Source: Branchipolynoe longqiensis | Taxonomy: Eukaryota; Annelida; Polychaeta; Phyllodocida; Polynoidae | NCBI GenBank assembly: GCA_030323885.1 | Contig: CM059197.1 | Span: forward strand, 35,829,484-35,893,483 | Direction: 5' to 3' | Length of the DNA: 64,000 nucleotides | Part shown: positions 1 through 10,882 of the stretch, piece by piece | Position numbering within the stretch: position 1 is the stretch's first letter | Layout: each line of letters opens with the position of its first letter | Program-made: the position numbers and the translations under genes | The notes under the pieces: generated by a model | Database searches by the model: none | The model's input: the letters and a program-made list of their open reading frames with translations, nothing else | What the model was told of the DNA's origin: nothing

Positions 1-385
1 TGGATAGTAGTATGTAAACCAGCAGAAAAACACAGGAAATGGAATAGAAATGCATAATTTAATGGCACATTTCAGCATTACTAGGAAAGGGCAAGGAGCA
101 GTGGAATTAGGCAGACCAATTGTCCATGATTGAAATTTCTGCTGACTAAACACTTAATGTACTAACAAAATATATATAAAAAATAACTTCAACATTTGCC
201 ATTTATATTAAAAGTTACTTCAACTTAAGGTCAAATATAGCAGCCAAATTAATATATTGATCTGAAATTTAAATCATAGAAATACAAAACCATCAGCCGA
301 TGTGAGCTTTAATCCTATGTTTTGAACAAGTTATGGGAGATAACCCTAAGTGACTGAGCTGAACTGGTGGGGAATGAGTATAACA
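1..385. other. AT-rich DNA, no feature seen
   Basis: No exon, repeat end or RNA gene recognised. The phrase 'gcaaggagcagtggaattag' near 91-110 resembles the second type of SINE tail seen elsewhere in the window, so a worn SINE 3' end is possible at about 80-160. Confidence 0.4.
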
Positions 386-721
386 CCAGACGGGATGGCC
401 GAATGAGTTAGAGCGCCCGTCTCCCATGATGGTAGATCATGGGTTCGAACCCTGGTCAAGTGAAACCAATGACTTAAAAATTGATACTTGTCACTTCCTA
501 GCCAGGCGCTCGGCATTATTAGAGCAGGGCAAGGACTGGTTGGCTCAGTCTCAGGATAATGTGACTGAGTGGGATACCAGGTCATGGTGCCAGCAGCCTG
601 GTTTCCCAGTGGAACAGCACTATAATGTTGCCATGCATGCGCACTGCCACAAGTCGGTACCCGTCCTGATATGACCTTAGATGTTGCTAGGACGTAAAAC
701 AACAACAAACAAACAAACAAA
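386..721 (+). mobile_element. tRNA-derived SINE, type A head with long tail 1
   Basis: The head reads ccagacgggatggccgaatg, an A-box-like start, and GGTTCGAACCC follows as a clear B box. The body (acttgtcacttcctagccag, gcaaggactggttggctcag, gacctagatgttgctagg-like) ends in (aac)n/(aaac)n. The same order recurs on both strands across the window, which makes this a near full-length copy about 335 bp long. Pol III promoter boxes are inferred from the sequence. Confidence 0.85.
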
Positions 722-754
722 CCCTCTCAGTGAGAATGTTCTATTCCTCACATG

Positions 755-1020
755 GGACACGATGGCCGAGTAGGTAGGGCACCTGCTTCCCATACTGGAT
801 GGAATAGGTGAGATCGATCCCTGGCCGAGACAAGCCAACATTGATATCCATCGCCAGTATCAATGTAGCTTGGGATTATTAGTTAGATTGGACAAGGACA
901 GGTTCGATCAGCGTTGGAACAATTGGTGGTGGTGGTGGACTGGTGGGTGGTGGGGGGTTGGGGGTTGGATCATGGTGCTAGCTGCACGGTACCTCCAGTG
1001 GGCAACACAATAAATTTGTC
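755..1020 (+). mobile_element. Diverged tRNA-headed SINE
   Basis: A tRNA-like head (gggacacgatggccgagtag, then a B-box-like gatcgatccctgg) is followed by a very diverged SINE body with a GGT/GGGG-rich stretch at about 925-965. Only the head and the 'ggacaaggac' phrase align by eye with the main family. Confidence 0.5.
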
Positions 1021-1319
1021 AACAGGGCAAGATAGCATAAAAGTCAAGACCCTTCCCTGATAGAAGCTCAGATTGTAGTATAATGTGTGAAGCCGGCTCT
1101 AAAATCAATACCTTCTACTCCTTTTGACTTAGGAGAATTAACCCCAGAATAAAACAGACTAACCCATAAGAATTATATGAAATATGCAATTCGAATTGGA
1201 CTGAAACTAAAATATTTGTGTGGTTTGTATTGATTTATTTGGACCTTTTCTTATGTATTTATTTATTCTTCATAGTGCTAGGAAAACATTGGAAGGCAGC
1301 TCCTGTGAGAAAAACACAG

Positions 1320-1709
1320 CACACCAAAGACCCTAGAATATTAAGACGGCTCACTCAGCCTGTACTCTGTACTCAAAATGATCAAACCCACCACTTGGTG
1401 CACTGGCTGTTCTCTTGGTTAAACAGTTGCTATATTATATGTATAAATGTATATATGAATGTGAAAGATGTGTGATGATGGCGATGATGATGATGATGCT
1501 GATGATGATGTTTATTTGTTCATAGCAATTTCATATTGATGTGTATTCATATTTACCTATCTCATGTATATTATAATTGTATGTGTTTACATGTGAAACA
1601 CCAACCAGCAGCCGTGCTGATCAAACCCACCACAAGGTGGTACTGCAAAATTTACATTACCATGGGAGAGATAGGGAGTGAGCCGTCTTAGTATTATAGG
1701 GTCTTTGTG
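1320..1709. mobile_element. MITE/foldback with ~35-bp inverted ends
   Basis: The left end (accaaagaccctagaatatt, then aagacggctcactc) is mirrored at the right end (gtgagccgtcttagtatt, then atagggtctttg). Inside are a second inverted motif (atcaaacccaccac on both sides) and a (gat)n run at 1475-1512. The inner motif recurs near 31495-31560 next to another 'ctcactcagcctgtact'. The short ORF at 1218-1475 overlaps this element and is not a gene. Confidence 0.65.
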
Positions 1710-1722
1710 CAAACTGAGATGT

Positions 1723-2566
1723 CATCACTATGCTCAGTGTATTTGCCACTTTGCCAGCTAATCAAAACTAAGTCTTTCCTGCTCAGGTATTTAATAAAAA
1801 TATAGATATATACCGGCAGTAATATTAGATGCATAAATATACAGAGAAATGTAATATACGAGTATAAATTAATTCAAGTTCTACCCACATTCCCATCCAC
1901 TCTGTAAGTTATTTCAAGTTTGCATAGTCCGATGGTTTTGAGTTTCTGTCATTTTTCTAAGATAAATATATTGGAACTACGAGCCCAAGGTGATGGCGTG
2001 GGGGTGGGGGCGTGGGAAGATGGGGTGTGTAGGCGTGGGGAGGTGGGGTTGGGGGTGGGGACATGTAAATGCAATAATATACAAGGTAAGTTTTAATTAA
2101 TGTTGCTGTACCAGCAACAAATTTCATATTTGTGGGGATTATGCATCAGATGCATAATTACAGTGTTATTTATGAGCATAGCTTACTGGCCTCCTGGCAT
2201 CAGGCCTCTTGTCACCAGCCTTCCCTTAAATAATATGAATAGATATAAAAAGAGATAACCAACAATAAAATAAATCAAATACAATAATATTTAAGGTAAG
2301 TTTTTCTTAATGTTGTACCAGCAAGACAATCCATATTGGTGGTGATTATGCATCAGATGCATAATCACGGTGAATTATTTATTATGCATATATATATTGG
2401 TATGCAAAAAATATATCTAAATGATGTACAACAGTCCCCACAGGACCTCCCCCAGTGGCAAATGGAAGTATAGGAGTGAGCCACAGACCAGCATATACCC
2501 TGATGCTTGGCTGGAGGTTCCTCTATTGTTTGGGGTTAATGGCTATACCAACACGGTATAGTCTGG
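1723..2566. repeat. Repeat-bearing intergenic DNA with a duplicated palindrome
   Basis: A G-rich stretch (1990-2060) precedes two diverged copies of a ~100-bp segment (about 2068-2175 and 2280-2385). Both copies carry 'aaggtaagtttt', 'gtaccagcaa' and the palindrome ATTATGCATCAGATGCATAA(T). No gene is seen. Confidence 0.55.
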
Positions 2567-3045
2567 GATCCACAAACAGAAAATGTGCAAAATAAGGGTT
2601 TTGATGTGACACCCCTGCTATAAAATGGTTGACACTTGGATTATGTCTATAGGGGTCTTGGACATCTGAAAAGTGAATTTGGACACTTTGAATGTATTGC
2701 GCAAATTCGGTAGACACCGTTTTTTTACGATAGGCTGTGACGACACCAGCCGCCTAATTCCGGGGTAGGGGAAACTAAATCACAACGCAAGACTCTACTG
2801 CAACAAATTACCACTCATTCTTTTGGTATGGATGTAGCCTAAAACAATAAGCAGAGTAGATTCTGATTGGATGAACCTCAAGGTCACTAGAGGTCAAAAG
2901 GTCGCGAAGGTTGTGGTATGCCAGAAATCCTGGACTTTCATCAAAGAAGTGCCTATTAATATACTGTATCATAAGTTTTTTCACTAAAATACTGTTTCAA
3001 TCAACTCCTTAGATCCCTGTGATGTTTTTAGGAAAGGGGTGTCAA
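2567..3045 (+). repeat. Left terminal inverted repeat of the transposon
   Basis: Base-by-base mirror of 8403-8884, for example gggatccacaa...gatgtgacacccctgctata and cactaaaatactgtttca. Differences are scattered substitutions and small indels. The inner limit is where 'ttaggaaaggggtgtcaagg' stops matching the other arm. Confidence 0.85.
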
Positions 3046-4192
3046 GGCTCATATAGAATAAATGGCGTCCTGTAGACATATTTCTAAGTTATGTTTTGGA
3101 AAAATATCTAAAAACATTACTTTTTGACGGATCCATTTAAGTCAAATAAAATGTGCGTAATAATCCATTTATTTCAGCCATTAACTAATATAGCATACTA
3201 GGACAGGTCTAAAAGGGGTTTGTAAATTCTCCTAAAAAGAAATAATTTTCAAGAATGATATCTAGCCAGTGCCACAGTTTTTAAATTGGTAAGTACTAGT
3301 AATAACATTTTAGTTCTAGTTCTAGCTACCAATAAGTGCCTGAATACAACCCACAGCATTGAATAGGTCACGACACCCATCAACACATGGACAAATATAC
3401 CATGCAGAATGCACATGTATACATGTGCGTTCAGTGCCTCTTATGTCTAGGGCAACTCAAGAACGCACATAGATGCGAAAATCGAGCAGCGAAATCTAAT
3501 AGCCAATGATGAATCGGGCAGATTCATCACTGGCACATGGCTGCTTGACAGGATGTTGGTATTAGGCCTCTTTGAAGTTGGTGTGCATTCTTGAGTTGCC
3601 CTAGATGTTATGTAAACTAATAACAAATGTAACAGTGACTTATCTGATTATGAGTCCAAATAATGAATGTTTAGTCTATACCCTCCTGTTCATTTGATTA
3701 CGTCCAACCCCCCTACTCCCCCACCACCCCACCCCACCCACGCACCCCCACACATCTATTTGCAAAGGCCTATCTTATATAATGAACAGGCCTAATAAGT
3801 TTGGCAGTGAATCAAAATCAGCGAATACCCGACTTCACTTTAAAACGCACAGATAAATTTACACTAATTTTTCTTTCAATTACTTTCAGCAGGTGATGCC
3901 CCCTCAGATCAGAAATGGAGCCTTTACTATCAGCACAATGGAAATGGGCCAGCTCTCTTCCAATTGAAACAGATTATTCAAAATGTTTGATTTGCCAAAC
4001 CACAACTGTTGAGTGTGGACCTTTGTTCAACTTAATATTACGTGGGCTTCGGTACATTTAAAAGTGCAGTAGAAACAAGAAAAGACAATGTTTATGATAG
4101 ACTGTGGAAAGACATGCAAGACCTAGATGTGTTTCTTGCAAAGAAACCTCAAATTCACAAAAGCTGTCAGAGCGATTATACACACACACAAA
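3046..4192 (+). other. Transposon 5' internal region with nested hairpins
   Basis: Non-coding interior between the left TIR and the first coding block. A 23-bp inverted pair (3447-3470, ctagggcaactcaagaacgc..., and 3582-3604) encloses a smaller palindrome (tgatgaat/attcatca near 3509-3531). A perfect 16-bp palindrome, cacatgtatacatgtg, lies near 3411-3426. A C-rich run occupies 3700-3755, and 'tttctttcaattactttcag' near 3870-3889 could serve as a 3' splice site before the coding part. Confidence 0.5.
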
Positions 4193-6293
4193 ATGGAGGC
4201 AAAACGGTCACGAAATGAAAATGATTCGGCAGGAACAACATCTACCGCAGCTGATCGAACAAGTAGAACAGCAACGATTGACTTTAAATCTTTGTGTTTC
4301 TGGTGTGAAAAAGGCTGGGATGGAAAAGGTGACAGGGTGCTGATTCCCGTTACCTCATTTGAAAGACAGAAATCAATTCACGATAAAGCAAAGGAACTCC
4401 AGGATAAAGATGTGCTTTTAAAAATTATGGGTCACGGGGATAACTGCTTAGACCTGCCAGCTAATGATTTTCGTTATCACATTAGGTGCATGAATAGGTT
4501 TATGAACACACGTGCAAGTAGCAAACAGGAAGGTCTCAATACAGCAAACTTGACTGAGTATGATACTGCATTTAGAGATATCCCAAGGACTCATGAATGA
4601 GAAAAACGTGTACTCCTTGGGCCAACTTTCAAAGAGATATAATGAACTACTGTCTCAACATGACATAGCTACAAAAAGAACCTATAGAACAGAGAGATTA
4701 ATGAAACGACTGTTAAACCATTTTGGTATTGATATTCAGTTTGTTGCGTTAAAGGTTACTGGTAATTTAGTTTGTGCATCTTCTCTGACTGTGAAAGAAT
4801 TGTGTGACCTGATAGTTGACTTGCAAAATGAATTAGATGAATACCAGCTATATTGTGAGGGGGATGATGTTGATTTTAATCTCCTCAAAAACATTTCGAG
4901 TACATCATATCCTTTGGCAAAGTATTTGCGAGCAGAGGTAAAAACAATTGCAAAACGAATGCATGCTGCTGAAGATAGAGAAATAGAGATATCTCATGAA
5001 ACAGCCTCTCGCCAGGTTCCAGTAGATTCATACAATCTAATAGCATGGCTAATTACTGACAATGATGATAGCCTCGGCGATGATGGAAAAGTTCATCTTC
5101 CGGAAAATGACAAAGAGAATGTGTTGAACCTAGCCCAGGACATTATTGGGTATCTTGGTACACAGGTTATACCTAAACACGTAGGAGTTGCTCTGCATAT
5201 TCTCAAAGAAACGCATAGTAAAAATATTGTGACAATGTTAAACCGATTTGGTAATAGCATTAGCTATGCCAGTGCCCAACGTTACCTGACAACTACAGCT
5301 AATGAGGTTACTGAACGGGAAGAAAGAGAAGGTATTTTTATTACGTCCAATGTTGTTCATGGTCAATTTGCGCAGTATGCTTTTGATAACCTGAACTTTC
5401 ATTCAGAAAACGAGGATGGTGGTAGTCTTGATGCAACTACAAATATTATCTATCAGTATACAAATGATAAGGAGAACAATGTTGGGACTGGAAAAGTTCC
5501 TCTTCAGAAAACAAGACAAGTAACAATTAAGGAAGCTGTTAAATTTGAACCAGTTGTAAGTAATCTATCACTGAAGGACCGAAAAGAGGCTAGATCGTTA
5601 CATGGTACAGAGATTAGCTGTGGCAGCAATATAAGCAGTGATGATTTGGTTGATGAAAACATTGTCTGGTTTCTACTTCAGATGTTCCCAACCCAGATGA
5701 TGTTAGGTGAAGATGAAAGTGTTTGTTGTACACCAAATTGGAATGCATTCTTTGAATTTTATTCCAGGAAACAGACACAGAAAACAAAAATTGGCTATGG
5801 TCCAATGTATCCTCAAACTCCTACAAATCCAGATGTTGTCAAAACCTCTCTTGACTACTTTGTTACACTGAATCTGAAATTGGGCCTGTCAAAGACTGTG
5901 GTAACATGTGACCAGGCAATATATGATATCATAAAAGGCTTGATGAAAAAGGAGCCTGCCAGATATAAAGATGTTATAGTACGATTGGGCGGATTCCATA
6001 TTGCACAGAACTTTTTGGGGTCCATTGGTTTCTTCATGAAAGAAAGCGGCATTGAAGACGTACTAGTTGCAAGTGACATATGTGGTAGAGGAACAGCTAA
6101 TAAAGCGATGGCAGGGAAGGACTATTATAAAATGGTTCGTTACCATTCCTTGCTCAGTGAGGCATTCTTTATGCTCAAGTGGGAAGCCTTTGAGCAATGG
6201 TTGTTGCAAGAAGATGAACTTGACTTACTCTCATCTTTGTCATCTGTGTTGGAATGTCTCAGGGCAGCCTTTGAAATGAAGGTGATGTCATGA
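4193..6293 (+). pseudogene. Transposase-like protein, N-terminal and central part, frameshifted
   Basis: The first reading frame (best start ATG 4193, reading MEAKRSRNEN) runs to 4600 and contains CFWCEKGW and a later H/C cluster (FRYHIRCMNRF), a BED- or zinc-finger-like N-terminus. A frameshift near 4575 moves the reading into a second frame that stays open to 6293 (577 codons from 4560). The central part carries VTCDQAIYDI, VRLGGFHIAQNFLG and DICGRGTANK, a conserved core with acidic residues that could be catalytic; this is inference. The frame is lost again after 6293. The copy is broken and probably inactive. Alternative: an N-terminal intron hides part of the apparent frameshift. Confidence 0.7.
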
Positions 6294-6340
6294 CAAGTCT
6301 AAGATTAGTTCAATCTCACTGAAAGAACTTTGAGAATACA

Positions 6341-6688
6341 TTGGGTATAACAGCTTGGTTATGGGGAATGTATATTGAAATGATGCTCATTTTGAAACGT
6401 TATATCCATGCTGAAAGAGTTGGCATTTGGAAACAACATCTGCTCGAGACACAAAACATGCTACCGTACACGGTCTGTTCTGGACATAGCAATTACATGT
6501 CCTGTCGGCCAATTTATCTAAGTGAAATGAATGACCTCCCTAACGCTGCGCCTGAAGTACACAAGGAATTTGAAGCGGGTAATTTTGCAGTGCACAAGAT
6601 GGATGTGCGGGACTTGTGGAATGTGAAAGTGGAGGCAGACCGTGTTTGCGATGTGGAGGAGCGCTGTCTCCTTTGCATAGCGCGTTAA
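6341..6688 (+). pseudogene. Transposase-like protein, continuation after frameshift
   Basis: Continues the same protein in a new frame. YIEMMLILKRYIHAERVG and MLPYTVCSGHSNYMSCRPIY are conserved-looking blocks I associate with this family, ending at a FEAGNFAVHK block. After about 6597 the reading no longer resembles the family, and the next recognisable block starts at 6884. A stretch of coding sequence between them therefore seems lost or rearranged. Confidence 0.6.
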
Positions 6689-6883
6689 TGCGCGGATGTA
6701 GTATCTCTTGCGTGGAGACATCTGAGAGACAGCAGATAGATCAGTGACATCTCTTCACAGCAAAAGATTCATAAGTATCACGCGAATTCATGCACAGATT
6801 CAGAGATAAGGAGTCAGTGTTGCACTCCCTCGATCGAACTGTATGTATGAATCCACGTCATTTGTGCCTCGTTTTTCAGACCC

Positions 6884-8107
6884 TTGGTGCAAGTGATTTT
6901 TGGCGAACTTCAGGAGAGGTACAAAAAACAGATTCTAAGTATGAAACCCAAACATTGTTCAGAAGTGCATTTTGACGGCGAGAGATATGACTTTGGTTCA
7001 ATGAGCCTAAAGAGTGATGAGCGCCATAGACGGGAAATGGGAGCAAACTCACCGGAGTATATTCCTGTTCATAACATGAAAATACATGTGTGGAAAACAT
7101 TCCTTTCAAACCCTAAAAACAAGGCAAACCTGCTCTCATACCTGTCATCTTCTTGGTCGCAGTCTGTATCCCTGCCAGATGGGTTTACCCTTATAATAGG
7201 AGTTAACACAGAGGGAATATGTGTGACCAACAGCGGCACCAATGTGATGGAGGAGCTGTGCTGCCAAACGCACGAGGAAGCCGACATGAGAATCATCGCA
7301 CATCTTGCTAGCTGCCAAGACAGGAGCATATTTGTTATCCACGCAACCGACACAGATATCATCATGCTTGCTATGTACCATTATCCTCGGCTTCCACACA
7401 TTGTAAACCTATGGGTGGAAAAGAATGAACTCTTCCTGCCCATTCATGACTTGGTTGTGGAATTGGCGAAAGTGGTGGGAAAAAATTAAATGGAACTAAC
7501 AGCCACATTACTCACTTCATATGTCATGGCCGGCTGTGACTCAGTGAGTTATCCATACAGAAGAGGAAAAAAAAGGGCAGCAATTGTAGCAATGCAGCAT
7601 GTCGGTTCAATGCCAGCATTGACAAATTTCACTCACGACACTGTGTGCCTAGATGATATGTTGTACAAAGAAGCACGTGATTTCTTATGTGATTTGTACA
7701 GAAGGGCAGGATATTCATCTTTAGATAGGTTACGAGCCCATTTATTTGCGTCAAGCAAACGGGACCTCCGCTCTCTACCTCCCACTGAAGATGCATTTCA
7801 TTTCCACATTCTCAGGAGTCTTTGCAACATTAGCCTCTACAAACAGGCCCATCTAAGCAATCCAACTCTTCTCCCACCTGAACAGTAGGGCGGATATATG
7901 GACAAAGGAAGATTAGTTCCTGTCATGAAGAGCAAGCCAAATAAACCTGCAGTGGCAAAACTGACGTACTGCAAGTGCAAGAAGGGCTGTATAAGGAACT
8001 GTTCGTGTGCAAAAGCTGGATCGGCATGCATTATTGCAGGCACCTGCAATGGGGTCCCAAACAAATGTGGGCGACTGACTGAAGACAACGAAAGTGATGA
8101 GGACTAG
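6884..8107 (+). pseudogene. Transposase-like protein, C-terminal part with two in-frame stops
   Basis: One continuous frame of 1.2 kb is interrupted only by TAA at 7487-7489 and TAG at 7886-7888. It contains HEEADMRIIAH followed by ATDTDIIMLAMYH, a nuclease/PIN-like pattern seen in several invertebrate transposon proteins. ELTATLLTSYVMAGCDSVSY follows, and then a cysteine-rich CXC-type tail (CKCKKGCIRNCSCAKAGSAC, then CNG and CGR). The tail probably binds zinc or DNA. Two clean nonsense codons in otherwise preserved frame indicate recent inactivation of this part. Confidence 0.7.
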
Positions 8108-8402
8108 GTAACCAAGAACAAAGTATATTTTCTACTAGGTGTAGTTGTAATCGGAACATTATATGGTATTGTTAGAATGATGAACTTGGGATGACAACAT
8201 ACTGCTTATTAAGTTGTTTTTTCTTATCTCCAGATAGTTCAGACGTTTTCTACTGATAGTTTCACAAATAATAACAAAAAACTATTGGATAATGAGAGTT
8301 ATATCAATAAAATGTATGAAGGAAAATTCACTGAATTTGGCTTTTTTCTGAAATATCGCTTAGTAAAAGATGTACAGCGGGGCCATTAGTTCTTTGCCAA
8401 TC
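8108..8402 (+). other. Transposon 3' untranslated interior
   Basis: AT-rich non-coding sequence between the CXC-tail stop and the right TIR. It contains AATAAA at about 8308, a plausible polyadenylation signal for the transposon transcript. Confidence 0.5.
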
Positions 8403-8884
8403 CTCACATCCCTTTTCTAAAATCATCAGGGGATCTAAGGAGTTGACTGAAACAGTATTTTAGTGAAAAAAACTTATGATACGGTATATTAATAGGCACT
8501 TCTTTGATGGAAGTCCCAGATTTTGGGCATGCCACAACCTTCGTGACCTTTTGACCTCTAGTGACCTTGAGCTTAATCCAATCAGAATCTACTCTGCTTA
8601 TTGTTTTAGCCTACATCCATACCAAAAGAATGAGTGGTAATTTGTTGCAGTAGAATCTTGCGTTGTGATGATATACTAGATTTAGTTTCCCCTACCCCGG
8701 AATTAGGCGGCTGGTGTCGTCACACCCTATCGTCAAAAAACGGTGTCTACCGAATTTGCGCAATACATTCAAAGTGTCCAAATTCACTTTTCAGATGTCC
8801 AAGACCCCTATAGACATAATCCAATTGTCAAAAATTTTATAGCAGGGGTGTCACATCAAAATTATTTTTCTGGTTGTGGATCCC
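8403..8884 (-). repeat. Right terminal inverted repeat of the transposon
   Basis: Mirror copy of 2567-3045, for example gcaggggtgtcacatcaaaa and gtgtctaccgaatttgcgca. It is cut by the assembly gap at 8885, so the end of the element is not visible. Confidence 0.85.
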
Positions 8885-9383
8885 NNNNNNNNNNNNNNNN
8901 NNNNNNNNNNNNNNNNNNNNNNNNNNNNNNNNNNNNNNNNNNNNNNNNNNNNNNNNNNNNNNNNNNNNNNNNNNNNNNNNNNNNNNNNNNNNNNNNNNNN
9001 NNNNNNNNNNNNNNNNNNNNNNNNNNNNNNNNNNNNNNNNNNNNNNNNNNNNNNNNNNNNNNNNNNNNNNNNNNNNNNNNNNNNNNNNNNNNNNNNNNNN
9101 NNNNNNNNNNNNNNNNNNNNNNNNNNNNNNNNNNNNNNNNNNNNNNNNNNNNNNNNNNNNNNNNNNNNNNNNNNNNNNNNNNNNNNNNNNNNNNNNNNNN
9201 NNNNNNNNNNNNNNNNNNNNNNNNNNNNNNNNNNNNNNNNNNNNNNNNNNNNNNNNNNNNNNNNNNNNNNNNNNNNNNNNNNNNNNNNNNNNNNNNNNNN
9301 NNNNNNNNNNNNNNNNNNNNNNNNNNNNNNNNNNNNNNNNNNNNNNNNNNNNNNNNNNNNNNNNNNNNNNNNNNNNNNNNNNN
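8885..9383. other. Assembly gap (run of N)
   Basis: 499 undetermined bases immediately outside the right TIR of the transposon. All reading frames across it are artefacts. Confidence 0.99.
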
Positions 9384-9514
9384 CTTTTATCTCCAGTTTC
9401 TTTCTTTGAATTATTGCCCAAGTTGTTACCTCCGGGGACTTTTCTCTGCTGACTTCCTTCAATCAGTCAGTGGTATCGTGTAGAGCCCTCTAGTGTCAAC
9501 TGTGGAACTAGGGT
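9384..9514. other. Unassigned DNA after the gap
   Basis: No gene seen. It holds ccctctagtgtcaactgtgg at about 9486-9505, the mirror image of a motif repeated at 20424 and 20470 on the far side of the LTR element. Confidence 0.4.
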
Positions 9515-9833
9515 GATGCGCGAGAAGGAAGAACAGAGGCGGATGTGGGAAAACTGAGGCGTTTATTGTGACGCCTCGGGCAAATACAGAGAACAGTGAT
9601 AAGGAACAAAAACATATGAGACAGTAAGGTAAATGGTACAAGCAGGGCAACAGAGGAGGTAACACAGGCTGAGGAGGCAGAGAGCAATAATAGGGGCTCA
9701 TGAGGAGCAACAGGCTCGTGAGGAGCAGTACAGTAAGGGGCTCATGAGGAGCAGAGGATAAATAGAGGAGGGGCTCAGAAGGAGCAGTGTCAGAGTTGGT
9801 AGAGGGGGGGCCGAGGAGCCCTCCGCCGCAGAG
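9515..9833 (+). repeat. ~320-bp direct repeat, copy 1
   Basis: Starts gatgcgcgagaaggaagaac and contains a purine-rich run of 'ggctcatgaggagcag' sub-repeats. Copy 2 starts exactly 600 bases downstream and is nearly identical. It could be a tandem duplication or a pair of short LTRs; no element-like interior or protein was seen. Long minus-strand ORFs here are low-complexity and not genes. Confidence 0.8.
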
Positions 9834-10114
9834 GGGGGAGGGTACAGGAGGGAAAGTTGGGTGGGTGGGTGGAGAAGAAAAGGGCAGAGAGCTGGAAGGC
9901 GGCTGGAGGCTGAGTGCCTGAGGGAGGCCGGCGGGCGGCCTTATAAGGGGGAAGGTGAGCAGTGGCAGGAGAGGCGTGAGTCGCTCAGGGCCGGGGGAGG
10001 GCGAGGGTGAGCAGCGGGCGTCGCGCGAGGCGCGAATGCTGGGTGAAAGCCCGGGTAGAGGGGTGAGTCGCTCTCCCTTCCCTCGCATCAAACGAAATGC
10101 TTCGCATTACGACC
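9834..10114 (+). other. Spacer between the direct repeats
   Basis: GC-rich, 280 bp, with gtgagcagtggcaggagagg-like words. No protein-like reading and no retroelement motif. Confidence 0.4.
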
Positions 10115-10434
10115 GATGCGCGAGAAGGAAGAACAGAGGCGGATGTGGGAAAACTGAGGCGTTTATTGTGACGCCTCGGGCAAATACAGAGAACAGTGAT
10201 AAGGAACAAAAACATATGAGACATGTAAGGTAAACGGTACAAGCAGGGCAACAGAGGAGGTAACACAGGCTGAGGAGGCAGAGAGCAATAATAGGGGCTC
10301 ATGAGGAGCAACAGGCTCGTGAGGAGCAGTACAGTAAGGGGCTCATGAGGAGCAGAGGATAAATAGAGGAGGGGCTCAGAAGGAGCAGTGTCAGAGTTGG
10401 TAGAGGGGGGGCCGAGGGGCCCTCCGCCAAAGAG
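10115..10434 (+). repeat. ~320-bp direct repeat, copy 2
   Basis: Almost identical to 9515-9833, with a 1-base insertion after 'atgagaca' and a few substitutions near the right end (gaggagccc versus gaggggccc). The low divergence suggests a recent duplication. Confidence 0.8.
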
Positions 10435-10882
10435 TAAGGAGAGGGCTCGAGGCGCGCCCGAGGCGGGGGCGCGGGGCGCCCGGGGCGGGGCCGGAGAGGC
10501 AGGCCTGGTTGAGAGGAGGGTCCGGGGCGTAGGTGGAAGGGGGCGGGGAGGGCTGGGTGAGGGGGAGGTCCAGGGCCTACGTGGAGGGGGAGCGGGCGGC
10601 CAAAAAGGGGAGGCCCGCTCCTGAGGCCTGGGGGGAGGAGGTCCGGCGAGGGTCGATCAGGGGGGCAGCGAACTCCTCAGGGCTGGGCGGCGTGGGAGTC
10701 GGGAGCGGGTCGGGCGGGTTCATGAAGGCGGTGTCATGAGGGTCGGTGGCTGGGCTGTCTGGGGAGGGTCTCTCGTGAGGCTGGGCTGAGTCGTCTGAGG
10801 TGTGGGGTGCGTGGGCGAACACCGCGTGGGTGAACACCGCGAGGGCAGCCACCAGGTAGGGTTCAGTTTTGTTTTATCACTT
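10435..10882 (+). repeat. GC-rich segment sharing sequence with the LTR-element interior
   Basis: Low-complexity G/C sequence that ends in gggcgaacaccgcgtggg...gaacaccgcgagggcagcca at 10812-10856. The same ~44-bp stretch occurs inside the LTR element at 12056-12100. This suggests that the LTR element lies beside a fragment of a related element, or that an internal segment was copied next to it. No credible ORF. Confidence 0.55.

Larger units (their letters stand above)
2567..8884 (+). mobile_element. Long-TIR DNA transposon (~6.3 kb, decayed)
   Basis: Two inverted repeats of about 480 bp (2567-3045 and 8403-8884) bracket a decayed multi-ORF transposase-like gene on the plus strand. The right end runs into an assembly gap, so the outer terminus and target duplication cannot be read; the left terminus may start somewhat before 2567. 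Interior coding blocks are at 4193-6293, 6341-6688 and 6884-8107, with frameshifts and stops. I recognise the protein type as a repeated 'uncharacterized protein' of marine invertebrates but cannot place it in a named transposase superfamily from sequence alone. Confidence 0.75.

Noticed and set aside
1218..1475. 85-codon ORF
   Set aside because: Overlaps a foldback MITE and a (gat)n run; not protein-like beyond a hydrophobic start.
8743..9483. Five ORFs crossing the N run
   Set aside because: Artefacts of the assembly gap.
9459..10852. Large minus- and plus-strand ORFs
   Set aside because: GC- and purine-rich low complexity with a duplicated block; no recognisable protein.
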